In this document: piece by piece, positions 33,849 to 46,807 of the stretch
How the letters are laid out: each line of letters opens with the position of its first letter
How positions within the stretch are numbered: position 1 is the first letter of the stretch
DNA from: Cryptomeria japonica
Lineage: Eukaryota; Streptophyta; Pinopsida; Cupressales; Cupressaceae
Assembly: GCF_030272615.1 (NCBI RefSeq)
Contig: NC_081410.1
Location: 125,082,640-125,146,639 of the forward strand
Reading direction: 5' to 3'
DNA: 64,000 nucleotides
Made by a program: the position numbers and the translations under genes
Notes under the pieces: model-generated
The model's database searches: none
Told to the model about the DNA's origin: nothing
Seen by the model: only the letters and a program-made list of their open reading frames with translations

Positions 33849-35363
33849 TGTAGTCACATAAATCTGTCCACTTAATTAAATGAATACTTAGTATTTATTT
33901 GATTATTTAACCATCAATTAATAATTAATTAAATTAATATTTAATTAATTCATCTTAACCCTCTTCTCCTATTAATTAAATAAATTATTCAATTTATTTG
34001 ATTTAATTCACTTAACCAAATTCAGACCATTAATTAAATAAATAAATCATATTTATTTAATTAAATCTTCTCTCACATTTAAATAAATTAATATTTATTT
34101 AAATCCCCCAAAATCCCACCTCTCACATTTAAATAAATTAACATTTATTTAAATCACCTTTATCCTCTACCCACTTGCATTTTCCTACAAAAGCAAGTTG
34201 CACAATTATTTTAAATAAATAATTTATTTAAATCACCTTTATCCTCCACCCACTTGTATTTTCCTACAAAAGCAAGTTGCACAACTATTTTAAATAAATT
34301 ATTTATTTAAAATCCTATTTATCCTCACCCACTTGAAACCTTTAATGGTTTCTCTTAAAGTATTCAAACTTGATGGCTTTAAAGTCTTCAAACTTGATGG
34401 CTTCCTTCTATAGTCTTCTTAAGACTTTAATGGTTTTCCTTAAAGTCTTCAAGCCTTTAATGGTTTCCCTCAAAGTCTTCAAGCATTTTAATGCTTTATC
34501 TTCATTTTTCTCATTTAAATAAATTAATATTTATTTGAATATTTATCCAAATTCAAATTACACCATTTAATTGAAATAAATGATTTTATTTTAATTGAAA
34601 ATACCAAAATTTCTCCCACTTGCATTTTCCTACAAAATCCACTTGCATGCCTAAACCCCTTCTAGAATTTTCTAATCACTTCTAAATAACCTAACCCCTT
34701 CTCTAAACTTTGTCACATTCCTAAGCAAAAGGGAAGTCACTTCGCAAACCCTCAAAGTCTTTGATAACCATTAAAGGCTTTCAACCTTCAACCACTAAAT
34801 GGCTCAAAGTCTTTGATAACCATTGAAGGCTTTCAACCTTCAACCACTTAATCCCCAAAGTCTCCAATAACCATTAATGGTTATCTCAAACCCTCCCACA
34901 TGGTTAAAACATTTTTTTTGACTCAACCTCTACCCAACCCAAAGGTCTCATTAGGCCATTAATGCTTTGACCATGATTATCTCTTAAACATTTGCACAAA
35001 GGTTTATCCTTGGATTAACTCTTAATCCAGTGGGTAATCTTAATTTGGACTTGACCCTTAGCCTCTAGATAACCATGAGGTCTTCTCAGGCCTTTAATGC
35101 TTCCAACCTCTTCTCTCACCCCAATCCTATGTTGACACTTGTCACCATTTTATTGGTGCCAATTGTGCACATGGATCCCCAACTTTCAAACTTGGCCCTT
35201 GATTAAACCATTCAATCTTAACCCTTCATTTCCCCATTTCTTCTATAAATAGAACCCTTCTCCTCAAGCAAAAAGAAGCATTAGAGTATTGTTGTTATAC
35301 TGGCATTAGCATAGAGCTTTCTCATAGCATCACTATCTACACTTGCATAGCATTTGCTTATCA
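33849..35363 (+). repeat. 5' LTR of the inner element, with an internal deletion at its 3' end
   Basis: It starts TGTAGTCACATAAATC and ends TTATCA. The partner LTR continues for 284 bp after the same TTATCA and ends GAGCATCA. The missing block is bounded by ATCA on both sides. A TATA box is at 35244-35252 (tataaatag). Confidence 0.9.
34030..34157. repeat. Consecutive AT hairpins in LTR U3
   Basis: Arms at 34030-34043 and 34051-34064 are 14-bp perfect inverted repeats. Next, 34077-34104 has 12-bp perfect arms (ATTTAAATAAAT / ATTTATTTAAAT) around TAAT, and about 34130-34157 repeats this with one loop change. The same architecture recurs in the other LTRs. Confidence 0.85.
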
Positions 35364-35365
35364 TT

Positions 35366-35385
35366 TGGTGAACCCGACGTGAATC
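35366..35385 (+). other. Primer binding site, tRNA-Trp type (inner element)
   Basis: TGGTGAACCCGACGTGAATC lies two bases after the LTR end and gives 20 contiguous matches to the complement of tRNA-Trp. After one mismatch the pairing continues for five more bases. Confidence 0.82.
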
Positions 35386-37086
35386 CAAACACCAAAAAGA
35401 TCAACTTTTTTTTTTAACCAATAACATGTTTGAATGTTGAAAATGTCACACAGGTTGCGCTTTTGACACTGTTTTGGTCCGTTTGACATTATTTTGGCGC
35501 TATTCACCCTGTTTCAGTGCTTTTTCCTTCTCTGTCTTTCCCTTTCTTTTAGTGCGTTTGTGTTAAATAGTGCCTCTGTTCAAACGCAGACTAGCGCTTT
35601 TGTAACAAAACGTTGTACAAATCACCTTGTAACCAAAAAAAAAAAAAAAACCAAAAAAAAAAAAAAAATTAGGCTTGTAGAAGCCCACCAAATAGGCGGA
35701 TTTTACTAACTATTTTTCTCTTTTGTGTAGATTTAAATTAGATTAAAAAGTAGATTTATATTTTTTACTAACTTGTTTTTGAAGTTGGTTTTAAAAATGA
35801 ATTCACTTTTTTATTTTGGTTTAAAATTAACTTCACATTTCAAATTTGGGCTTTTAAAAAAGAATCACACATTTGTTTGGGGCTCTTAAAAAGAATTTCA
35901 TTGTTCAAAGGTAAAAAGAACCACAAACTTATACAAAAACAACTTTATTTTTTTGCAAGTTAGGAAACAAACTTCGTTTTGGTGCTTAAAATCAACAAGG
36001 CAAATTTTATTTCTTGCATCAAGATAAAACTCACAATCCACACTTCCATTTTTGGTGCAAATAAAATTCACAATCAACTTGTCTCATTTTCAAAGCAATT
36101 TTACTTTATGCAAACGTGTTTTTCATTAAGTTGACCAGGATTTTCAAATTCTAGTTTACTCAAACAATTGCCTTTGAAAATTAAAAAGAACACCATGATT
36201 GTTGGAGCAACATCTCCAAATAGTTAGATCACATTGCAATGATAGATTAAAAAGAACAAGTGTTTTTCATGCTTGGCACACTTGTGCAAAGAGTTGGTCA
36301 AGTGGTCCTACTTCTAACACACACTATCCTCTCCCTTGGCTTTCGTGGTCCTAGGTGCAAGAGAAAAGTGTTAGTAACACTCAAAATTTTATCTTTTTAA
36401 GAGAGGTCTGCCAAGAGACACATCACTCTTGGGAACGACCTCGAGCGGTAAATCCTTCGAGCCGCTATAAAAATCAGGTGTGAGCGAAAGCTGTAGCCTT
36501 GGGTATAGCTGTTCCTACAGTGTAACTGGCTGAAAGGACAAATGGGCCCCACCACCAGTTACAAGGCTCTTAAGTGAGTCACTGCAGAATGAACTTATGT
36601 CCAAAAATATCGAACATGACTAAACACCTTTAAATAGTATCCCACCCATTCTATTGATTGAGGATATTTGAGATATAATTTAGTGCAAGAGCATAGATGG
36701 TTTTGCTCCAAAGATACTCACTATACATATTTCCTTGAGTAGAAACATAGCTTTTTGAAAAGTCACTTGTGGCTTGATAAAAGTGGTGACTCCCCCATCA
36801 TAGGGATCATCTATTTGTTATGCTCGTGCAAGACTTAGTATATCACATCCTTACCTACCACGGCGGGATTCATAAGGTATGTAGTACCAAAGTTGAAGAA
36901 ATATCAAGATGTGGGCTAAATTTATCACAACTGGCCATTTGACCTTAGGGATAAAAAGTGTTTGAAGTGTGTTCGTTTTAAAGACCAAGTGCAAATTGAG
37001 TCGACTTCAGGCTTTGGAAATACACCTTAAAATACATCTAAAGGAAGGGTCAAAAACAAGTCCAAGGAAAATGGCTTGCAAGCAAA
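35386..37086 (+). other. Inner-element 5' leader
   Basis: It holds degenerate AGCGCTTTTGT-like motifs (about 35456-35605, one exact), an A-rich tract at about 35634-35671, and a block from about 36188 shared with the outer and third elements. Compared with the third element, about 1 kb including the leader ORF is missing immediately upstream of gag, at about 37070. Confidence 0.7.
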
Positions 37087-40000
37087 ATGGCTCAAACCCG
37101 ATCACAGTCCAGGCAACGAGAAATAGAAAGGGAAGAAGAAGAAGAGGAAAATCTCAATGAATTTCAAGAAGCACTTGGAGGACATGCAGATGACGAAAAC
37201 CCAAGTACTCCCACTCCTTCAACAATCGAAAGGGTTCAGCATAACCCTCACTTTAACAGATTGTTTGATGAAATACTCAGGAGCAATGCAGATGCTCACT
37301 TTTTAAAACTTGCTCAAGAAGGAGCCAAACTCCCCTCTGACTTTGATCTTGCCCAATTAAGACAAGCATCAGAAAGACAAAGTCACCATGAGGAGGAAAG
37401 AGGAAGAAATCACATCAGATATAACATTCCTCGAGGTAACCCACCACCTCCTCCTCCAAATGAAATAGAGATGTTGTGGCAACAAGTTGAGAATCTCGCC
37501 CAACAACTTCATAGTGGTGTTAAGACCAATCAATTCTCACTTAACGACATCTGTCCCTATCCGTTTGATAGGAATCTTTATATGCCACCCTTTCCATGAG
37601 GATTCAAAACACCCAAATTTGAAAAATATAGAGGAAAGGGGGATCCTCGTGATCATGTCCGAGAATTTCATTCCGCTTGTCTTGAAGTAGCATATGAAGA
37701 CACATACCTAACGTGCCTTTTTCCCAAAAGCTTGGGAGGAACAACCACATCATGGTTTTCTCGACTACCAGGTGGCATTAGAACATTTGAGGAACTCATC
37801 CAGAAGTTCCTATCTCATTACTCTTATAACATTGAACGCGACATCACCATGGTTGATCTATGCAACACCAAACAAAAACCAAGTGAACTATTCTCAGTAT
37901 TCCTGCAACGATGGCACCAAATGTCTAGCAGACGTTCTCTTCAGTTACCTGAACGAGAACTAGTGGAAATATTCATTTCCAACTTAAACGAAGAAATGGA
38001 ATTTCACCTGGATGTCAAAGACACAGACTCCTTTAACGATATGATCACCAAGGGTTTAAAATGTGAAAGGGCACTCATCAAGAAAGGACTCATCAAAATC
38101 TTTAATTAACCAAAAGATGGTCCTCGCTTGCGTTTCAATAGCGATAAACTGAACTTCTGGAACAAGAATAAGAATATCGTCAACGATGGGGTTGTGGATG
38201 CTCGAACTATCCAAAATGCACAACCTGTGGTTCGGTTTGCAAGACAAAATCCTCCACCTCAGAATAACACATATGATCCTCCTAATCAAGGTCGCATCAC
38301 ATCTCATGATGAACCAAGACCTCGTCCACAAAAACAAAAATGCATATACACTCCCTTAGGGGAACCCATTGAAACAGTGTTGCGGCAACTCATTTCTCAG
38401 AATTTGATCACTCTACCTAAGCTATCAAACTATGAACCTCAGGTCAAACCGGCATGGTGGAGAGATACTGAACACTGTGAGTTCCATCAAGGAAGAGGAC
38501 ACAAGACAAGTAATTGTCACCGATTGAAAGATCTCATTCAGGATCTTATTGATCGAGGAGAAATTGAAATTGAAGGACATGACCCAAAAATGACCAATAA
38601 TGATCATCTGATGTTCACGAATCCACTTCCATCACAAGATCAAAGGGGTCCTTCCACTTCCTGGCGAGGCACTGATACCACTGATTATACGCAGGCTGCG
38701 TATAACTACACTGTAAATCACCTGTATGAAGCCAGTGAACAAATTGGAACCATAACCTTCAAAAATCCCACCTTAAATTGCAATGTTGTTACACATCGTG
38801 GCAAGGTCACCATCAAGGCAGCTCCACAGGGCACCACTTCCGTCCCAAAGCAGTACAATCTTGTGGAACACTTAGATAAAATGCCTGCGCTTATATCCAT
38901 TTTAGAGCTATTGCGCCTATCGCCATCTCATAAAACAATCTTGGATCAAGCACTCCAAGAGGCGTCAGTCCCTGCAAACCTGAATACGGACGAGTTTCAA
39001 GCCATGGTTGGAAATCTAAAGTCATCACCTTGTCTCACTTTTTCCGAAAGTGACAACTCTTCTTTCCAACAACCTCATAATGCTTCGCTACACATTGAAG
39101 GCTTTATCAACCAACACAGGATCAAGCGAGTCTTGATAGATAATGGAGCAGGCCTAAACATTTGTACACTACAGTTGGTCACAGCATTGGGATATGCAAT
39201 AGAATCAGTGGATCCTCGCAAGAAGATCACCATCAAGGCCTATGATGATGCAGAGCGTTCATCCAAAGGAGCTGTGGTACTACCAATCCGAGTGGGCCCT
39301 GTGGTAAAGCACATCATCTATTAGGTTCTGGACCTTCCTCTGCCATATAATCTATTATTAGGGAGACCTTGGATACATGCCATGCAAGCTGTTCCATCTA
39401 CCTACCATCAATGTATCAAGTTCCCACATAATGGTACAGAGATCACAATCCTGGGCGATGCAAATCCCTTTGCATTTTGCCATAATATCAGCCATCAACT
39501 AGAAATTACTGTTCCTAATAATAGGGAAGCCATTTCCTCCACATCATATGTAAGTCCTGCCTCTCTTGCCAGTTCAAACACCCCTATACCCAAGCAAGAA
39601 AAGCTTAAGATGAAAGTAGTAGAGGAAGGTCCTGGAGAATACAACTTGAGTCAGCTCTTTTGTGTGGGACAAATGCCCACTTCTCCTAGAACACATGGTA
39701 AACCATAGCAGTTACTCCAGCAACCACTAATCATGCCAGCATGTGCCTTGACGCCTTTTGTCCTTGGAAAGAGTCAAGAGGAAGAGACACAAGATGAGGA
39801 CCTAGCGGAATGGATCTATAAAGATCCCATCACCATTGATAAACCGCAAGTTACACTTCCTACGGAACAGTATGGCAAAGGCCTCCTCATTATGCAAAGA
39901 ATGGGATATGATGGTCAGAGTGCTTTGGGATACTGCAAACAAGGATGACATGAACCTCTACTACCAGAATTCAAGCCCAAAGGTAATACAGGCCTAGGCT

Positions 40001-43000
40001 TTGAAAAAGAGATCCTTCCTAAACTCAGATTCAAAGGAAAACCCAGCAAACCATTTTGCCCACCTACTGCAAAGAGGACACCTTTCATAATCAAAGCAAC
40101 ATCAAGCACTATCCCCACTGCCCCATCAAGGCTCACAACTCCACCGCAACCATCACCAATGCCAAACATCCCACCAATCGAACCAGTAATCCCATTCGCA
40201 GCAGCCATCACATCAATAAAACCATTCGCAGCAACAACTGTATCCGAACTCGCAGAAACATCTATGGCACCACCCGTTCCAATAGAAGCCACTAAGTCAA
40301 CATGTCGATACTTCCAGTAACAAATCCTTTAATCCCCATCAAAATTCTTGCAGCACCGATCACTACAAAGGTACATAAACCAATCATGCCTGCAGTATTC
40401 AACTCCAGTGACATCCCAGTATGGTATAGCAATCGAATGCTGGAAAGTGATTCAGAGACCGACTCACATGAGTGGGAATTTGATTCTGTACAGCTTAACA
40501 CTTTAGATGAGGAAGGCACATCACCACCTCCACCACGCAAAGACATCCCTGTTTACGGAGAAGCACAGATAAAGACCACTTGGGTACTTGAGCTGGAAAC
40601 ATCTTCCACAGACCCTACGTCTCATCCTACACCTAATTCTGACAGGGAAAGTACCATCAACGACGTTCGCCACACTGTCTTAACCCTCACTGATACCTCT
40701 AACGAACTTAACCTAATCGATGAAGTAATGCCCATTATCCACCCTGAACTCATCGAATGGAACCAACCAAATTCCCCATGCCTTGACTTCTTCCAAAATG
40801 ATGAGGCCATCATTGACTTTTTGGAATTAAGGGATAACCTACCAAGCAGGGATCACAAAGCTGGATTCGCCATTGAACTTAATAGTGCAGCATACTTCGG
40901 GGCGGATGCCAAACCTTTCAGCTACAAAAATATAAAAATAAAACATGGATCTTCTAGTGAAAACCACACTGTGGCACTGTTTGATCCGACAAAAGTAAAA
41001 AGAAAGAGCATATCCAACGGTGAAAACCTCTATGAGGCACCTGAGGATGAAGGGTTTGACATCCTCCCTGCTAGTACACAACAGGAACAATCAACGATTC
41101 TCATCAAGGAAACCAAAGAATACAATGTGGGGACTCTTGAAAATCCTCATCTCATACATCTGGCATCTCTTCTCACTCCAGAGGAATAGCCTAAATTTAT
41201 AGAGTTCTTCCAACAGCGTCAGATCAACTTTGCATGGTCATATGCAGACATGCCTGGGCTTGATCTTGATTTAGTTATGCATCATCTCACAGTAGCAGAA
41301 GGAGCCAAACCTGTCAAGCAGAAGCTTCGTAAGATGCATCCTCAGATTGCGGTGCTAGTCAAAACAGAACTCAAGAAACTCTTGGATGTTGGTTTCATTA
41401 GACCAATTGATTATGCAGAATGGATCTCCAACATTGTGCCAATTGGCAAACCAAAAGGGGGCATCCGCATTTGTACTGACTTCAGAGATCTGAATAAGCC
41501 ATGTCCTAAGGATGACTTCCCCCTACCAAATATCGACATCATAGTGGATTTGACAGCAGGACATGCCATGCTTTCACTCATGGATGGCTTTTCAGGATAC
41601 AATCAAATAAAGATCGCACCAGAGGACCAACATAAGATAGCCTTCACATGTCCATGGGGCACATACTGCTGGAATGTAATGCCTTTTGGTCTAAAGAATG
41701 CAGGAGCGACCTATCAAAGAGCAATGACCACCATCTTCCATGACATGATGCATACTATGATGGAAGATTATGTGGATGACTTACTAGCAAAATCACTCAC
41801 TAGAGATGGGCATCTCCACATCTTAGATAAAATCTTTGATAGACTAGAACAATACCATGTTCGACTCAACCCAAAGAAATGTGTCTTCGGAGTGACCTCC
41901 GGGAAGCTTCTAGGATACATTGTCTCAAGCAAAGGCATTGAGGTCGATCCAGCAAAGGTTAAAGCAATCATGGACATGCCACCTCCAAAGAATATCAGTC
42001 AGCTAAGGACACTACAAGGACGGCTTCAATCCGTCCGCAGATTCATTGCACAATTGGCTGATAAGTGTCACCCATTCACACACGTACTACACAAGAACAT
42101 CCGCTTTCAGTGGGATGACAAATGCCAACAAGCATTTCAGGTGCTTAAAGACTATCTCATGAATCCACCATTGCTGATGCCACCAGATTCAAGTAGACCG
42201 TTGTTACTTTATATCTCAGCAACAAGTACAGCATTGGGTGTACTACTGGCACAACATAATGTAGAAGGCAAAGAGTGTGTTGTATACTACATCTCTCGCA
42301 CACTGGTTGGCTATGAACTCAATTACACACCTATTGAGCGAGCTTGCCTAGTAGTAATCTTAGCAGCCACTAAACTGAGGCACTGTCTATTAACACACAA
42401 GGTACAACTCATCGCAAAGATTGATCCACTCAAGTACTTACTTAGCAAAGCAGCATTGACAGGTCGCTTGGCCAAATGGGTGATGATTCTAAGTGAATTT
42501 GACATTGAGTATGTGGACCGTAAAGCTATCAAAGGTCAGGTTATTGCAGATCAGTTGGCCGATGCACCACTCATAGGCGATCATCCTCTCATTTCCAATT
42601 TTCCAGATGAAGAGATAGTCATGATCACAGAAGCACAGCCATGGAAACTATATTTTGATGGTTCATACACTAGGCATGGCTCGGGGGCAGGCATTCTGTT
42701 TATCACACCTTAAGGTGATAGCATCCCGAAGTCTTACAGGCTCACATTTCCATGCACAAACAACATATCAGAATATGAGGCTTTGATCACAGGACTCAGG
42801 CTAGCCATACAATGGAAATTAAAAGAACTACAAGTATATGGCAACTCACAACTGGTCATTCGACAAGCAACAGATGAATATCAGACCAAGGATGATAAAC
42901 TCATGCCATACAAGCAAATGGTGGACAATCTAAAGACATCATTTATTACTATCACCTTTGAGCAGATACCAAGAGATCAGAATCGAGCTGCTAACGCTAT

Positions 43001-44393
43001 GGCTACTATCGCATCTCTACTAGATCTTCCGCAGAATTCAACACGCTACGAGTTCTTGGTAGAACAGCTTTGGATTCCCGCTTATGATATCCCTGAATCC
43101 AAAATGATATGTCACCTTGTCGGTTCTGAATCCCCATGGTATGGTGAGTTCTACACCTATCTCCGCGATCACACCCTTCCTCCCAACCAATCAAATAACC
43201 AACGAAAAACCTTCATTCGCCAAACTGCTCGATATACCATTATTGCCGAAACCCTATACCGACGCGGTCTTGATGGTACTCTCCTTCGATGTCTGGAACA
43301 AGATGAGATAACAAAGGCTTTAGAAGAGGTACATGAAGGAATTTGTGGAACCCATGCCAGTGGTCTGTCACTAGCCAAGAAACTTCTGCGCAATGGATAC
43401 TATTGGCCATCTATGGAAAAAGATTCCTACTACTTTGTCAGGAAGTGCAAGAAATGTCAAGTTCATGGTGACCTGATACATGCACCAACTCAGGAACTGC
43501 AACCAATCACAACACCATGGCCTTTTTGTCAATGGGGCCTTGACCTTGTGGGTAAGATTCATCCATCTTCATCTAACAGCCATAAATTCATTATTACCGC
43601 CACCGAATATTTCACAAAGTGGATCGAAGCTGTTCCACTTACCCAAGTCACCGGCAAGCAGATCGCCTCATTCATCCTCAATTACATCATCTTCCGGTAT
43701 GGTGTACCCATGTCCATCATCACAGATAACGGTCTTCCTTTCAAAAATCAGGATGTCCGTGAACTTTGTGAGAAATTTCATATCCAACATCGCTTTTCCA
43801 CCCCCTATTACCCACAAGGCAATGGTCAGGCTGAAGCATCCAATAAAAACATATTGAGGATCCTAAAGAAGAAAGTCAATGATGTCGGCCGTGATTGGCA
43901 TGTTCAATTGAATCCAGCGCTATGGGCATATCGAACTAGCATTCGGGCCCCTACAGGTGCAACTCCTTATTCATTAGTCTATGGTGCTAAAGCTATCTTA
44001 CCTATTGAGGTCGAGATACCATCCTTACGAGTTTCCTTGCACAATCTCATCGATGATGAAGCATACAGAGTATCCCGTCTTTAGGACTTAGAGTTACTAG
44101 ATGAGAAGCGACAAGCTGCATGCAATCACCTCAAAGCCTATCAGCAGCGCATGAGTAGAAGCTATAATCACCGAGTTAGATCTCGTACATTTGAGGTAGG
44201 TGATCTTGTTCTTCGAGAAAATCCTCGCAACCAACCAAACAGAGAACATCAAGGCAAGTTTGAATCAAACTGGCTGGGCCCATATGTTGTCACTGCTGTG
44301 TTCAGGTCCGGGGCATATCAATTGGCTACATCAGAAGGAGAACCGCTTGCAGATCCAATCAATAGCATGCACCTAAAACGGTTTTATACCTAA
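37087..44393 (+). pseudogene. gag-pol: Inner-element gag-pol (Tat-type), broken
   Basis: The frame runs from ATG 37087 (MAQTRSQSRQREIE) to TAA 44391-44393. Order: gag, CHHC knuckle at about 38475-38516, protease (LIDNGAG, about 39140), G-patch (about 39876-39990), RT with YVDD at 41769-41780, RNase H, archaeal-type RNase H (about 42645-43030), and integrase with HHCC finger and DDE residues (GLDLVG, ITDNG, GQAEASN). Stops lie at 37597, 38107, 39322, 39706, 39946, 41187, 42711 and 44082. A one-base deletion near 40303 shifts the frame. The second RNase H has YGNSQL where the other copies have YGDSQL, so a catalytic Asp is changed to Asn. Seven of eight stops are single C-to-T changes. Confidence 0.93.
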
Positions 44394-46060
44394 GGTGTAT
44401 AGAGCATCAGGCTCCCCTACATATCAGAAAATATCAAAAACATTCAAAAAATGTCCTAAAGAAAATACAAAAACATTCAAAAAAAGTAAAGAAAAATCAT
44501 GCATCCAAACGGTGAACAACCACTCCGGTGGCACCTTGGGTAAGTGCGATGGTGAAAACCTGGCAAACAGGCGCCACTCGTAAGGGATATGGCTCCATTA
44601 TCTTTTCAGACTTGTCGCGATCACATTTACTTCATACATACATCCATCCATCCAAAGCCATGGCTTGTTATTCATCTGTCATTAAGAAAGTACTCCATGC
44701 GTCTAGCATCCCACCTTTTCATAGTCAGGTCTAAAAACTGGGGGCAATACCCTTAACCTATTGATGGAAGTAGATTCTACATTGTCTTATGATTCATTAA
44801 GTTCTTCATTCAAAAATATCTCATCAAAAATATCAAAAACATTCAAAAATGTCCCAGAAAATATCAAAAACATTCAAAAACAATACAAAATCCAAAAACA
44901 TTCAAAAATGTTTCACAAAATCCAAAAACATCGGAAAAACCATCGAAAATCACCCAAAAACATGACAACATCTTGTACATATTCATCCAATCAGATACAA
45001 AACAAACATTGACAAAATACTCACACAAATGACCACTTATCACTCGACCAACACAATCAACATCAACAATCCAAACTGTCTTAAACAAGGATGCATCCTT
45101 CCTTATCAAAACAAAGACAAGATGACGTTTTCTTTGACAAGAAAATTATGTTAAGCTATCAAATACTTGGTTGATTTATGAGTACAATCATTTGTTTATC
45201 TGTATCGAGATCTTTCAGCATTGTTTTGTATCGTTTGCGCATTACTTCCAATGAAGTACTGGGGCATGTACTAATGGTGTCTACATGGGAAGTTCACTAA
45301 GCTACGTGATCTTATGCAAAATGCAGTCATAGATCACTACGGCTTGCTGACTACAGTGTATACCTTGACCATATGAGCATGAACCATTACCAAGGATCCA
45401 TATTCTTTATTCTTTATGTATATATTGTTTGTTTGCAGGTACAATTCTCTTTTTTTGGTTCCTCCTACCTCATCCAAATTGGATAAAGGTTTTATCTCTT
45501 ATTACGGTATGCACTTGTCTCAGGATATGATCAGCCTAAGATCAAGGAGGACGATCCAAGTCATGCATGAAAGGAGATAATCCTTGTCTGTTCCACAAGC
45601 AATACTCAGGTCAACTTGATCCATTATATCAAGTTGCTTGTATTAACTTGCTATATAAAATCCATGTAAGAAATACTCTAGTCATCTTGAATCTTTATGT
45701 CAAGTTGCTTGTATTTTCTTACAACATTTTAAAGCTCAATGATGAAAAATAAAGCACCATGGATCATCATTCCATCTCATCTGTATATATTGCATTTCAT
45801 TGCATTCCATCCATCCATACATTCATAATAGCTGCATATCATGCATACATAGTCATAATAATGCATACTCTATTTTACTCATCTTTTTCCATAGGACTCG
45901 GTCCTAGTCCTCCATATCTTCTATCTAACATCGAATCCCCCCTCACCCTCCCTATCTTGATCATCAACATCATCCTAATCCCTTCATCGCTTCCCATCCT
46001 CACTCATCCACAAAATTAAGCTAGTTACTCTGTCTACACAGATACATCGACTCACGCACA
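44394..46060 (+). other. Inner-element 3' non-coding region
   Basis: The first half is homologous (inverted) to 23740-22200 of the outer element, including caaaaacattcaaaaatg-type minisatellite units in 44420-44940. The counterpart of outer 22200-18983, which includes the PMD coding exon, is missing or replaced. No gene is recognised. Confidence 0.65.
45612..45636. repeat. 25-bp palindrome, counterpart of 22380-22401
   Basis: CAACTTGAT pairs perfectly with ATCAAGTTG around a 7-nt loop. In the outer element the homologous stem has G-C where this one has A-T. Confidence 0.75.
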
Positions 46061-46474
46061 CCTAGACTATCAACAGATACTCTGATCAAGTATCTTCGGG
46101 TCTCAACAGGTAATCGATTATGGCAAACCTAGACTACAACAGGCATTTATCATAATGACCTAGTCTCAACGGGGCTACCATGATTCCCCACAACCATCCA
46201 TCACACGCACATACATATCAATTGATCAACCAATCAAACACAATCCAATGGACAATTACATCAATTGTCTACGTCTCAACGAGTATTTTGCTTCATATAC
46301 CTTGACTTCATCGGACAATTACATCAATTGTCTAAGTCACATCAGGTCACTTTGATTCACTTACTCAGACTTTATCATGTCCAAGCAACCAACTGACATC
46401 AACTGTCACGCTTTGACTTGACCGGGGCAATTAAACCGATTGCACCAGATTGTCTAACCAATTTTGATCAATTG
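46061..46474. repeat. Palindrome-module array of the inner element
   Basis: Clear modules are 46076-46094 (GATACTCTGATCAAGTATC), 46111-46120 (TAATCGATTA), 46144-46157 (CATT/AATG), 46171-46189 (GGGG/CCCC), 46251-46269 and 46314-46332 (both GACAATT/AATTGTC), 46283-46300 (GTAT/ATAC), 46394-46408 (TGACA/TGTCA), 46427-46443 (GCAAT/ATTGC) and 46459-46474 (CAAT/ATTG). Linkers are variants of CTAGTCTCAACGG: TTCGGGTCTCAACA, CCTAGACTACAACA, TACGTCTCAACGA, TAAGTCACATCAG. The stretch 46190-46250 is less regular. Confidence 0.78.
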
Positions 46475-46794
46475 TATAGCATCAATCCAAACCCCACACT
46501 ACATCTGCTATGTATCTCTTGCATGACCTCAGGGTACCCACTGGCTTGTTGTTTCTTCATATTCACTCCATTTTCTCCCATTCTTTCATCATTAGTTCTA
46601 ATTTCTTCTATTCTACCTCCCCTCCACTTTTCATTCTTTTTCGAGAGATCACTCGATTTTTCAAAAAAAAATAATAATAAAAATTCGGCCCATCTCTCGA
46701 GGGGGCATACCACCCATTAAATTTACATTTTATGGGGCATTTCTTCACACCTATTTTTCTTTCTTTGAAACGACGCGATAAACTGCACTGTCTC

Positions 46795-46807
46795 AAAGAG
46801 GGGCAAA
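46795..46807 (+). other. Polypurine tract of the inner element
   Basis: AAAGAGGGGCAAA lies directly before the 3' LTR start and is identical to the outer element's tract. Confidence 0.9.

Noticed and set aside
25424-42713. Programmed stop between the two RNase H domains
   Set aside because: The TAA is shared by two copies, but the third has CAA in the same frame, so a mutation explains it better than recoding.
46061-46474. Linker/palindrome alternation as a CRISPR array
   Set aside because: Linkers are only loosely conserved, the variable parts are palindromes, spacing is irregular, there are no cas genes, and the host is a plant.
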